A stretch of DNA of 64,000 nt from Congeria kusceri (taxonomy: Eukaryota > Mollusca > Bivalvia > Myida > Dreissenidae): NCBI GenBank assembly GCA_027627225.1, contig CM051029.1:3734604-3798603 (forward strand), given 5' to 3'. The notes below the pieces were generated by a model, which searched no databases, had not been told where the DNA came from, and saw only the letters and a list, made by a program, of their open reading frames with translations. This document shows, piece by piece, positions 54,236 to 62,966 of this stretch. A program made the position numbers and the translations under genes. Each line of letters begins with the position of its first letter. The first letter of the stretch is position 1.

Positions 54236-57200
54236 CTGTTGTTGTTGTACAGAACAGAAGGCTTTTATAGCAATACATGTTGAAAATGTTGAATTACATC
54301 TAAAATTCATACATCAGGACAGTTGATAATTTACTTTTTCAGTGCCACTCACTTCGTTGGAAATGCACCCACCGACTAACCCTACGTACCCTGTGTACAA
54401 TGAACAATCTACATATACGTGTCTCACTTCACAAACCAGACCCGCTCCAAATATTATGTGGTTTATAGATAACAGGACGATTACCGAAAGCGTTAATTAT
54501 ACATACAGTTCTGAAAGAGCAACAAGCTTTTTTAAATATATTCCAACAGCGTTTACCAGCGAAAGTGTATCATGTGTTTCGACATATGTGTATAAAACTA
54601 CCAATATTACACTGCATCAAACTAGGCTATCGCAAATTCAATGTAAGTTGTTTGACGTTCGTACTATGTTTATCACTATAATATATAAGTAGCTTGTTAA
54701 AAGCAAACGCGTCTATACAACTCACTAGCAATGAGTCAAACGCTATTCTATTCGGGATAATAAATAAATGTATTGGTAATGTTTATGGGGGTCAGTATTT
54801 TGCATATAAAACAGACGTTGTTATAGATCAGTAATGTGTTGCAAGATTAAACACTAACGCTGAATATTTTCTTATTCGACATACATGAAGTATGTTTATT
54901 AGTATTTGTTCCATGCGGCATTTATTTAAAAAAAAATAAAGCAGTACGTGCAAATGCTTTGTTTAATTTTTCATTAGTGAAACGTTTAGAAAATATCTTG
55001 TTGTGAATGTGGTATATATGCATGTTTATTATTTGTTCATTCAATGTGGCCACATTGTGTGCACATATAAACGGTTTTCTTTTCAGTTTCAAGTATGTTT
55101 TGCTCTGATTTTAGTTAGTGTTTCCAAACCTGCTGTTTCAATGAATAACTCAAATTTATCTGGAACTGTAACTCTACGGGAAGGAAGACAGGTGGAGTGG
55201 ACATGTTCGTCTTCAGGTTATCCCTCTCCAACATACCGATGGATTTATCTCAAAGAAACAGTGAATGGGGCTGTTTTAGATAGACAGTACACTCGTTCTT
55301 CCAATGGTTTGAACGTCTCTTGTGAAGCCAGCAACATGTTTTATTTCCTAAATGGAACCACGAGTACGAAGTCTTCGAAATCCTATACGTCGCTTATATT
55401 GAATGTGCTATGTAAGTTTATGTTTTACACGTAATGTGTATGTGTATAAACAAATAATGCCTAGTTAAAATTACCGTTATCATAATTATTTACCTTTTAT
55501 CGGTATTAACCAGTGTAAGCACGGAAACATACATTATGCCAACAGACATTGTTTTCTTTACACATCCAGATCCGCCTGCAACGGTGCGGTTTAGTGTGCA
55601 TCAGCCCCACAACATAGAACTTACTGATTCTAATATCAGAGTAGTGAAAGGAGACAACTTTAGCATTCTATGTGAATCAGATGCCAATCCGAGAGCTACA
55701 GTATTCTGGAACGGACAACAAACCAATACATCAATAATGACAGTAACCAATATACAGGAGGACACAGCGTGGACATGTTATGCCTTTAACATTATAGAAG
55801 AAACTACACAGGGAACTGCAACAGATAAACTGTTTGCCACTGTTTTATGTATGTAAATTTATAATCATATACATGTATTAGCCGCTGCAAAAATATAAGA
55901 GCTTTTCTTTTCTTCTTTTACTCTCTACGAATGCAATAACGCACGACAAACTTGATTTAGTGAATTATGAACATAATTATACTGTCATATTAACATATAC
56001 AGATGCTCCTGTCGTCCCGACTATCTCGTTTGGCATACCTGACCAACCAAGCATCGGGAATGTAACGACCGGTGATATTATAACCGTGATAGAAGGCAGC
56101 CCTCTTCAGCTGGTGTGCTCTGCTAACAGCCGACCAGCGTCCATATTTTCCTGGGGTTCTGGACACAAAGGAAATATTCTCAGCATATTCAATATAACAA
56201 AAACGACATACAGAAACTATACGTGCTTAGCGCATAATACAATGGACATTACATTGAAGGAAACCATTCCTGGAATGAACTATTCATCAATTTATCTACG
56301 AGTATTATGTAAGAAACTATTCATTATAGCACAACATTCAAGTTCTTCCAAAAATAAGTCCTTTCAATGAGTATCACAATAAGTTTATGCTAAATTGGTT
56401 TTCTTTAAATGGTTGTCTTTTTGTAGATGGCCCCGATAATCTGACGGCGATCTACAACACAACCACAACGATAGACCGTGATCTAAGGGTTATGGAAGGC
56501 TGGTCATTTAATATTGCATGCTTCTCCAGCAGTGTGCCAGCTGCTGTCATTTCTTGGCATGGGCCTGGAACACATCAGGATTATGTTCTGTTCATTAATG
56601 ATGTGACAATATCTATGAGCAAGGTTCTCACTTGTACTGCAAGAAACTATATGACAGATGATCTCGGAGAACAGAAAACTAAATCAGCAACCCTCACGAT
56701 TAATATTGATGTGCTCTGTACGTGTTCAGTATGAAAATACCCTTAGTACAATTAATTCGTTTATTCAGTAAATATCATTTTAATATAATTATAATATCCC
56801 TGAGTGACAATATTAGGTCAATATTACATACATATACATATTTTAAACAGTAGACAGGGTTCTGCTTGAATTATAATATTACATACATATACATATTTTT
56901 AACAGTAGACAGGGTTATGCTTGAATTATATATGTGAAATAAAAGGATCACACTTGTGAATTATTATGTTGCTTTCAATGAATTACAACTGTTCAAGTGC
57001 TGAACTGTTTCAGATCCCCCTGTAGTTCAGATTACCAAAAAGCTTCAGGTGCTCATTCACACAACTCTAACTGTGCTGTGCAACTTGTCCCGTGACGGTA
57101 ACCCTCCAGCCACAGACTTTTACTGGATGAAAGTTGGCACAAACACTAGTATCAGTGCAGAGCAATCATTAGTTTTCGAAAACGTTAGCTTAACGAATGA

Positions 57201-60200
57201 AGGCGAATACAGATGCTACTCAACAAATATAATGCAGCCTATCGGAAGAAAAGCAGAATATGGTACCAGCCAATCGCAGTTTTTCTTAGATGTTCAGTGT
57301 AAGTTTATTTATTCATGTTTTATATGATTTCCGAAATGTATGAGTTATAACGAATAAGGTTATTTCACTTATTTGTAATCACGACTTTGTTCACATTGTT
57401 TACAGTCTCGTAATTGATAGACGTACTATTAACAAGACAAACATGTCCACACGATGGATGATTGTGTGAATGGTTTAACTTGATTATCGATGAATTTCTT
57501 ACTGTTCGTATTGCTTACAAATGACAACATTGTGTAGTATGATAGCAACATAATAGTTCCATGCGATATATTGCTTGCGTAAAGGCTAATAAGCATCCGT
57601 TACCTCACGGCCGTTGTGTCTGAATATCACGACGTATATAATACGTATTTTTACATCGGCTAAAGTAAAAAAAAATATTTTCAGACAGCGCAAGCATAGG
57701 ACGATTAAAAGGAAACGGTTATCAAAGCACCATCACTGTTGACCAAGGTGAACCCATAGAATTCGTGTGTGATACAGACGGTGACCCGGTACCTGTTGTT
57801 CGTATTATTAATGCAACAGGTGGCAGTGAAACACTTTTAATAGAGAAAGAAGCGCAGACAGCCACATCTTACATTCATCGAGCAAGATGTGAATATGATG
57901 CCGGCCACTATAAATGCCTTGCAAACAATAGTCTTAACAAAGAACCACAGGAGCAGATACTTGCTGTGTCCGTGAACTGTAAGTAATATTTATATTATAT
58001 CGTGCGGAGTAAGACATGAATATATTCATCAACAAGCAACTGAATGTTTATTTAAATGTTTTTTCCTGCAAAGGTTCACCAAGAGCGTCGCCATTTTCAC
58101 CTCCTATAAAACAACAATACAGTGTTCCTAACGACTCGGTTGTGTTCACATTCACAATAAAGGCCTTTCCTGCCCCCAAGTCTTCGGACTTTACTTGGTA
58201 CAAGCATGAAGATGGTGAATGGAAGGTTTTATCCGATGAAAGAAATATCCTAATCAATATATCAGATAGCAAAATGCAGACGCAGCTGACGATACTACGT
58301 GTGCACGTTGACGATTATGCAGAATATATGGTGAACGTTTCCAATACAGTGGGTTCAATATCGGAATCCTTTACTTTACATGCACGTTGTAGGTATTTAT
58401 TGTACTAATGTTAAACACAATGAATGCATACATTTGGTTGCATTGTATTTGAAAACAAAACTGAAGGCAATATACTGAAGTAGTATTGATGTCGATACTG
58501 TAATATAAATGCCTGTATTTCATTACTTGTATATACTGTTATAGCCAGACCGCAAGTCCCAAAAGAATTGCATGTAAGCCAAGTAGGAAACACGGAACTA
58601 GTTGTTAAATGGGTTCCTGGTTTTAATGGTGGAGATGAACAGAATTTTACTATTCGGTACAAAGAAGTCGATGTTGAAAAGCATAGCAAGTTATAAAGGC
58701 TACAACTGGACAATTAAAGGGTTAAAACCTAATACGGCTTACCAACTAAAAATGCTGGCGCAAAACACAATTGGCAAATCAGATTGGACGGAAGAAATAA
58801 CAGAAACTACCCTTGTGGATGCAGGTAATTTCAAATGTTGAAAACACGTACTTAAACTGGCAACTGTAGACCGGGAAAGGAAAATCCTATGATGTTTGTA
58901 TTTTATTGTTCCTTTTATTGTTCTATTTGTTATATTACAGTTGACAAGAGCTCGGCTGCACCTGCTATTGGTGGTACAATAGGTGCGGCTGCAGGAGTTG
59001 GCATAATTATCGCTTTTATAGTTGTGATAGAAGGACGAACGGACGGACGGAATAAAGGAAGGACGGACGGACATAAAGTATGATGTATACAATCATCGGG
59101 AATTTTTGTTCAGACACAGACAAACTAAATAGAAGTTGAATTAGAATTCGGACGGACGGACAAAGCGGCGACTATATGCTCCCCCCTTTGAAGAGCTGAG
59201 TGAAAAGATATACAACGATAAAATAAGTTTGATAGCATACTTATCGCATCGAGTGCCTAATGAAATATGTGTTTTTATAGTTGACAATGGCTCTGCAACA
59301 TCTGCTGTTGGTGGTTCAGTAGGTGGCGCCTTGGGGGTTGCTGTCTTAATTGCTTTGTCCATCCTGATATGGAGATACCGATCACATGGTACATCTGTGT
59401 TGCATTGTATATTTGCTCTGTAAAACCTTTGCACACATATATACATGTTATGCTATTTCTTTAAAATCACAAAATAAAGGAAAGAAATGTACATACTACG
59501 CAAATTTGGGTGAACTACATCATGAATGTGTATGTACATAGTCCATTTAACCATTTATCAATACGTTCAGAGTGAAACAGTTGAACATAGTTATTTATTT
59601 ATTGAAGACGTGTATTTGTGTATTTCGTACTCTATCCCGAAACTGCCTGCTAATGAATTCCTAAATATTAAAAAAAAACTTGCAACATGCATGACGTAGA
59701 CCATTATACAGCATTGCGTATAATAAGACTAGTTTGTATCATTAAACAGCATTGTTACATTATTCATTTTAGTGCAAAACGAAACCAAAATATACCAAAC
59801 GCATAGCAACTCGACTGGCCAGTATGAAGATCTCGTCAAAGAACCGTAAGCAAATGTATATTGTTCAGTATACACGTTGATATATCATGTACATGTTAGA
59901 AATTGTAAATATTATAATAATGTGCTTAACAACATAATTATATTACAATAGCACAGTATTGTTCATCAAATCTAGCTACACAACATAGTTAAATAGCAAC
60001 ACCATTTTGCTAGTTATTCCAGAACATCTAATAATAATTATTTAAACTTGTGTTTGTATTCAGGCGACACAACGAAGCCTCAAACACAGGTGGGAGTTAT
60101 GAAACTTGTCGAATCGGTAATTTTTTTTATAAAATCAATTAATTACTGATTTCAAAGAAACAAGCAATGCATGCTTAATAAAGATGATATCTCATATGAA

Positions 60201-60570
60201 TCTGCTTGGATTGTTGTTTACACGTGTCACCTTTAAAGTTACAGAGAACACATCAAGCGATATTAAATGCTTCCGCATCATCCTCGCCTCAGTTTGAATT
60301 CATTGTTTCCCCTATCTGTTTATTTTAGTTTTATTGTCAATTATATTTTCGTTTCATGTTCTACCAGAGTCTGCAGTTTCTGTCCATGACTATAAGTATG
60401 ACACACTTGCAGAACTAGAATTCCGTGAATACTCGAGTATAACTCCTTACGAAACTCAAGGAGACATTACATCATCCACAGATAATCAGCCTAGGATGCC
60501 AGCATTAGGACAAACTGTGACGTCAACTGATGATCGAGAATACGTCAATATGAAGTTTACCATTCTTTAA
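51361..60570 (+). CDS. Multi-Ig receptor with FN3, TM and tyrosine tail (copy 2)
   Basis: Predicted type I surface receptor. Exons: 51361-51709, 54343-54642, 55115-55411, 55570-55848, 56003-56308, 56427-56717, 57014-57298, 57685-57978, 58074-58388, 58545-58824 (FN3, 14-bp deletion), 58941-59083 (TM-A, damaged), 59281-59388 (TM-B), 59773-59845, 60064-60116 and 60368-60570. All nine Ig exons are open and phase 1-1. Omitting the FN3 exon and TM-A leaves 3,153 nt in one frame: 1,050 codons plus TAA. If FN3 is included, the frame stops at TAA 58694-58696, giving a secreted nine-Ig protein. The tail has about eight tyrosines, including YEDLV, YDTLAEL and EYVNM. Ligand unknown; an immune or cell-recognition role is inferred. 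It resembles hemicentin/CD22-like models in bivalves only by architecture. Confidence 0.72.
51760..51885. repeat. CAG/AGT microsatellite in intron 1
   Basis: TCATCATCCTCATCAGCATC, AGCAGCAGTAGC-type run following exon 1; equivalent to 15155-15375. An open frame runs through the exon-1 donor into it, but the donor and phase show it is intronic. Confidence 0.8.
52500..52971. mobile_element. 472-bp insertion with TTTA target duplication
   Basis: Copy 1 has an uninterrupted GCGTGTTTACACATGA; copy 2 has GCGTGTTTA, 472 bp, then TTTACACATGA. TTTA is thus duplicated at 52496-52499 and 52972-52975. The inserted DNA matches 10247-10640 within the copy 1 insertion. Confidence 0.72.
53010..53722. mobile_element. 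~0.7-kb insertion related to the 39.5-40.3 kb repeat
   Basis: Absent from copy 1, where GAGTGTTTGAAAAG runs straight into GCATCAATATGTCGTTG. Part of it (53087-53540) matches the dispersed repeat at 39520-40260 (TAATCGTCATAAATCACgAAAACG, GAACACGCT, AAGCCTCaCC). The flank GTGTTTGAA/GTGTCTGAA is repeated imperfectly at both ends, possibly a target duplication. Confidence 0.6.
53838..54255. repeat. (AGT)n tract before exon 2
   Basis: Imperfect (AGT)n ending in (TTG)n, the shorter counterpart of 16190-17085. The minus-strand poly-Thr and poly-Leu frames are repeat readings. Confidence 0.88.
54343..54642 (+). CDS. Exon 2: Ig2
   Basis: 300 nt, acceptor TACTTTTTCAG, donor T|GTAAGT. Reads PTYPVYNEQSTYTCLTSQTR, APNIMWFIDNRTITES and SESVSCVSTYVYKTT. 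Cys-Trp-Cys are complete. N-glycosylation candidates at NRT, NYT and NIT. Confidence 0.8.
55115..55411 (+). CDS. Exon 3: Ig3
   Basis: 297 nt, acceptor TCTGATTTTAG, donor T|GTAAGT. Reads SKPAVSMNNSNLSGTVTLRE, VEWTCSSSGYPSPTYRWIYL and GLNVSCEASNMF. Canonical I-set spacing with Cys-Trp-Cys. Confidence 0.8.
55570..55848 (+). CDS. Exon 4: Ig4
   Basis: 279 nt, acceptor TTACACATCCAG, donor T|GTATGT. Reads PPATVRFSVHQPHNIELTDS, FSILCESDANPRATVFWNGQ and DTAWTCYAFN. Compact domain without a full D-E region. Confidence 0.8.
56003..56308 (+). CDS. Exon 5: Ig5
   Basis: 306 nt, acceptor ATATACAG, donor T|GTAAGA. Reads APVVPTISFGIPDQPSIGNV, LQLVCSANSRPASIFSWGSG and YRNYTCLAHNTMD. This is the best-preserved Ig exon between the two copies. 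Confidence 0.8.
56427..56717 (+). CDS. Exon 6: Ig6
   Basis: 291 nt, acceptor TCTTTTTGTAG, donor T|GTACGT. Reads GPDNLTAIYNTTTTIDRDLR, FNIACFSSSVPAAVISWHGP and SKVLTCTARNYMTDD. The acceptor TAG is TAA in copy 1. Confidence 0.8.
57014..57298 (+). CDS. Exon 7: Ig7
   Basis: 285 nt, acceptor ACTGTTTCAG, donor T|GTAAGT. Reads TLTVLCNLSRDGNPPATDFY, WMKVGTNTS and NEGEYRCYSTN. Complete Cys-Trp-Cys with a typical ExGxYxC. Confidence 0.8.
57685..57978 (+). CDS. Exon 8: Ig8, Trp missing
   Basis: 294 nt, acceptor AATATTTTCAG, donor T|GTAAGT. Reads QGEPIEFVCDTDGDPVPVVR and RARCEYDAGHYKCLANN. DAGHYKC is canonical, but the core Trp position is Val (PVVRI), and a third Cys lies at ARC. Confidence 0.78.
58074..58388 (+). 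CDS. Exon 9: Ig9, both core cysteines missing
   Basis: 315 nt, acceptor TTTCCTGCAAAG, donor T|GTAGGT. Reads SVVFTFTIKAFPAPKSSDFT, WYKHEDGEWKVL and DDYAEYMVNVSNTVG. The Trp and D-x-A-x-Y pattern are kept but Phe and Met replace the disulfide cysteines, as in some membrane-proximal Ig domains. Confidence 0.75.
58545..58824 (+). pseudogene. Exon 10: FN3 with 14-bp frameshifting deletion
   Basis: 280 nt against 294 nt in copy 1. Reads RPQVPKELHVSQVGNTELVV, KWVPGFNGGDEQNFTIRYKE, VDVEKHSKL then TAA at 58694-58696. Copy 1 has ENWRDIDIASS where copy 2 has lost 14 bp after GTTGAAAA. Splice sites (TATAG and G|GTAATT) are intact, and downstream sequence GLKPNTAYQLKMLAQNTIG is still well preserved in another frame, so the deletion is recent. 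Confidence 0.8.
58941..59083 (+). pseudogene. Exon 11A: transmembrane exon invaded by (GGAC)n
   Basis: Acceptor GTTATATTACAG. Reads DKSSAAPAIGGTIGAAAGVG then IIIAFIVVI as in copy 1, but the following WRYR and donor are replaced by a (GGAC)n microsatellite, giving EGRTDGRNKGRTDGHKV and stop TGA at 59081. If used, it would yield a membrane receptor with a 17-residue tail and no tyrosine motifs. Confidence 0.65.
59030..59165. repeat. (GGAC)n microsatellite
   Basis: GGACGGACGG runs at 59032-59071 and again at 59150-59160, between the two TM exons. Confidence 0.85.
59281..59388 (+). CDS. Exon 11B: intact transmembrane exon
   Basis: 108 nt, phase 1-1, acceptor GTTTTTATAG, donor G|GTACAT. Reads DNGSATSAVGGSVGGALGVA then VLIALSILIWRYRSH. 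Paralogous to exon 11A (DKSSAAPAIGG...) and the same length as copy 1's TM exon. Glycine-rich helix with several GxxxG spacings, followed by a basic WRYR anchor. It supplies the TM segment for the intact reading frame. Confidence 0.75.
59773..59845 (+). CDS. Exon 12: cytoplasmic tail, YEDLV
   Basis: 73 nt (phase 1 to 2), acceptor TTCATTTTAG, donor CC|GTAAGC. Reads VQNETKIYQTHSNSTGQYED then LVKEP. IYQT and YEDLV are candidate phosphotyrosine sites; YEDLV is identical in copy 1. Confidence 0.7.
60064..60116 (+). CDS. Exon 13: cytoplasmic tail, SYETC
   Basis: 53 nt (phase 2 to 1), acceptor GTATTCAG, donor G|GTAATT. Reads RHNEASNTGGSYETCRI. Copy 1 has the acceptor changed from CAG to CAA, which would shift the frame there. 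Confidence 0.68.
60368..60570 (+). CDS. Exon 14: end of tail, EYVNM
   Basis: 203 nt, acceptor GTTCTACCAG, ending TAA 60568-60570. Reads ESAVSVHDYKYDTLAELEFR, EYSSITPYETQGD and TDDREYVNMKFTIL. YVNM combines YxxM (PI3K p85 binding) and YxN (Grb2 binding) in known vertebrate receptors; whether it works so here is inference. Conserved in copy 1 despite divergence of the linker. Confidence 0.72.
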
Positions 60571-62870
60571 AAGTGGCACAAGTGATTTGCTAAGTGTTAG
60601 TTGTCGAGGAAGGGTAAATTTGTTTTGTAGACAATAATTTATTTTGGGATCGTATATGTGCAAGTATGCATACACGTACTAAATTGCCGGGAGATAGATG
60701 AAGAAGGCTAAACTAATTGTATAATCGGGTGAAATATGTAGTATTAATCTTACATTTCATGAATAGGATGATGTCGTTAATTTCGTATTTGTTTGTTTAA
60801 TATAATTGTATTTTGCAATACTTATATTGTGTTAGAAATCACAATAAGTAATCATCACACGCATAGCTTAGTAAAAAAAATAGACCGTATGAATTAAATC
60901 ATTAAGTTGAATGTGGTTTGATTATCTAGTTTCCATTGATGTTTAGCATCTATAGAACAGTGGCACATACAGGTACATGTAGCGTATCATACCTGCCCTT
61001 ATATATCGATACATGTGTAGTACTCATGAGTACTTCCTGTTCTTTTCAATCACTTATATTGCTGGAATAGGATGGCTATATTTGAACCTTAAGACATTAT
61101 ATCTTAATACATTTAACACACGTTTACATGTATTATGTTAACACGGATTTTTCATATGTAATATCATATATCAACTTATGTACTCCTTTATTTCTTCATT
61201 TACTTTAGATCGTTAAGCAGCTACATGTGCATTGTACAAACCAATGGAAATTACATGTCTACGCGACAAATGCTCCATGGGAAATGTAAGACGAACAATC
61301 ACATATGATCAATAACATTCCCCTATAACGGACTAAAAACGGACGTTGTATGCTATAATCCAGTTATATGCTTGCGTGTAGTCTGCTAATGCATGGATTA
61401 AACTAAAGCTAACATATTTTGTGTTTACAAATTTAGTGAAACGTTAACCTGTGTGGTTTCTATCGCAGACAAAAAACTGAAACGCTAGCGACACATTGAA
61501 ATAGTGAAAGATAACTAACGAATACGTCAGAAGAGTAAAAAATGTTAAGCTGTACTTTTCGCAGTAAAACAATAAAAATAGTCTAGCGTTGAATAAAGCT
61601 GATAAAATTCATCAGTGCCAATACATTGCAACACATTGCTGAAATTAATCTGCCTAACTCAAATCAAATTCTCAACTTTGCTATATATATATATATATAT
61701 ATTTGAATGCATTACCAAAGCTCAAATCCCTGAGTAATGTTTTAATAAGCGCAATACATTTGCTTATATATCGAGTGTTATACAACTGGACAAGAAATTT
61801 AAGTGAAAATGATTCGTTTCCTTGAGTATATGCAGCACATATAATACTTGGTGAGTTTATATTTAAGTATGATATACTCTTTAAATTGAACGAGCAATGG
61901 GATGTTTACAAACATATTAGTTATTTAAACGAGTTCAAGTAATGAAGGCCAACGTTAAATTTCATAAAGATAGTGTCCACACGGGTATGCACATTGTAAA
62001 ACACAGTACTCATAAGACTCATGTACACACTTTCTTGTGCATATTTTTTGCAGACAAACAAACATATTGACATATTAAATAGATGTAACTTGAATTACAA
62101 TTTCATATTCGTTTACTTTTGCAATTATATTTTATGCATTTTGCATCTATTGTGGAAGAATGCCGTGGTGATTTACTTAATATTTGTATTGTCGACAGTT
62201 TGAGGCAAATTTTGTTTACCACCTGCTTTCTCCAATGGTTTAAAGCTATCATTTTCCAAAGATTTATTATTAATTTACATAGACGTTCGTTTTTGTAGTT
62301 GTTAGTAAATGTTAACATAACATATTTTCAAAAAGTATAAACCTTGTTCAATAATAAAACGGTAAAAATAGTATCACTTAGCAACTTTTATCGAAATAAA
62401 ATATTGCCATTTAAAGATACGCATGTGCTTAAAATGCATTTAAATAACATGGCATATTGAAATATGCAGGGTTGCACATACTTAAGACAATTCGATTTTA
62501 TAGACGGAGTTTTGTTAACCATCTGACAAATTGCGTTTAACGATCTCATATAGTGGTAATGCAAATTGTTTCTCCTAATCTACAAGATATATCATCCGGC
62601 CCAGACGTCTTTCGTTTGTGTCATCATACAAATACAAGTCAATTATTTAATGGAAACACAATCGTTTGGCAATTTACGTGTCTTATATAATTTTAATGTA
62701 TAAACAGTAGTGTTATTTCAATTTGATGATCAATAGGCACATTGTGTGGAAGAATTCAAATATTTATTTTTAGTGTGTGCAACAATTCAAATATGCAAAA
62801 TCTGACCCGTTCGGGATAACAACATTTGCCGTTCATGAATTAGATATGTATGTTTTAAGTTAAATTTCAG
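60571..62870. other. 3' flank of receptor copy 2; no gene seen
   Basis: AT-rich. AATAAA occurs at 61571 and 61592, about 1 kb past the stop; whether either is used is unknown. An (AT)n run lies at about 61681-61702. No coding exon recognised. Confidence 0.4.
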
Positions 62871-62966
62871 CATCATTTATTATTCAATACGCGGAGAAAG
62901 GCGATCAAAATGTGCGACTGGTGTTCAAATTCTTTGGAGTAACACGGGAACAAGAAAAGTAGTATG
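62871..62966 (+). pseudogene. Third-copy relic of receptor exon 1 (Ig1 fragment)
   Basis: After an acceptor-like TTAAATTTCAG the frame reads IQYAEKGDQNVRLVFKF, then after a 1-base shift WSNTGTRKVVC. This lines up with copy 2 exon 1, QFAQVGEQNVQLSFEY then WNSNDVRKVECY. The rest of the domain is missing. It lies in the same orientation 2.3 kb beyond the end of copy 2. Confidence 0.6.

Larger units (their letters stand above)
45958..60570. repeat. Segmental duplication, copy 2
   Basis: Collinear with 8204-24435 (see that entry). It lacks the 2.2-kb insertion of copy 1 and carries its own insertions at about 50860-50980, 52500-52971 and 53010-53722. Confidence 0.92.
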
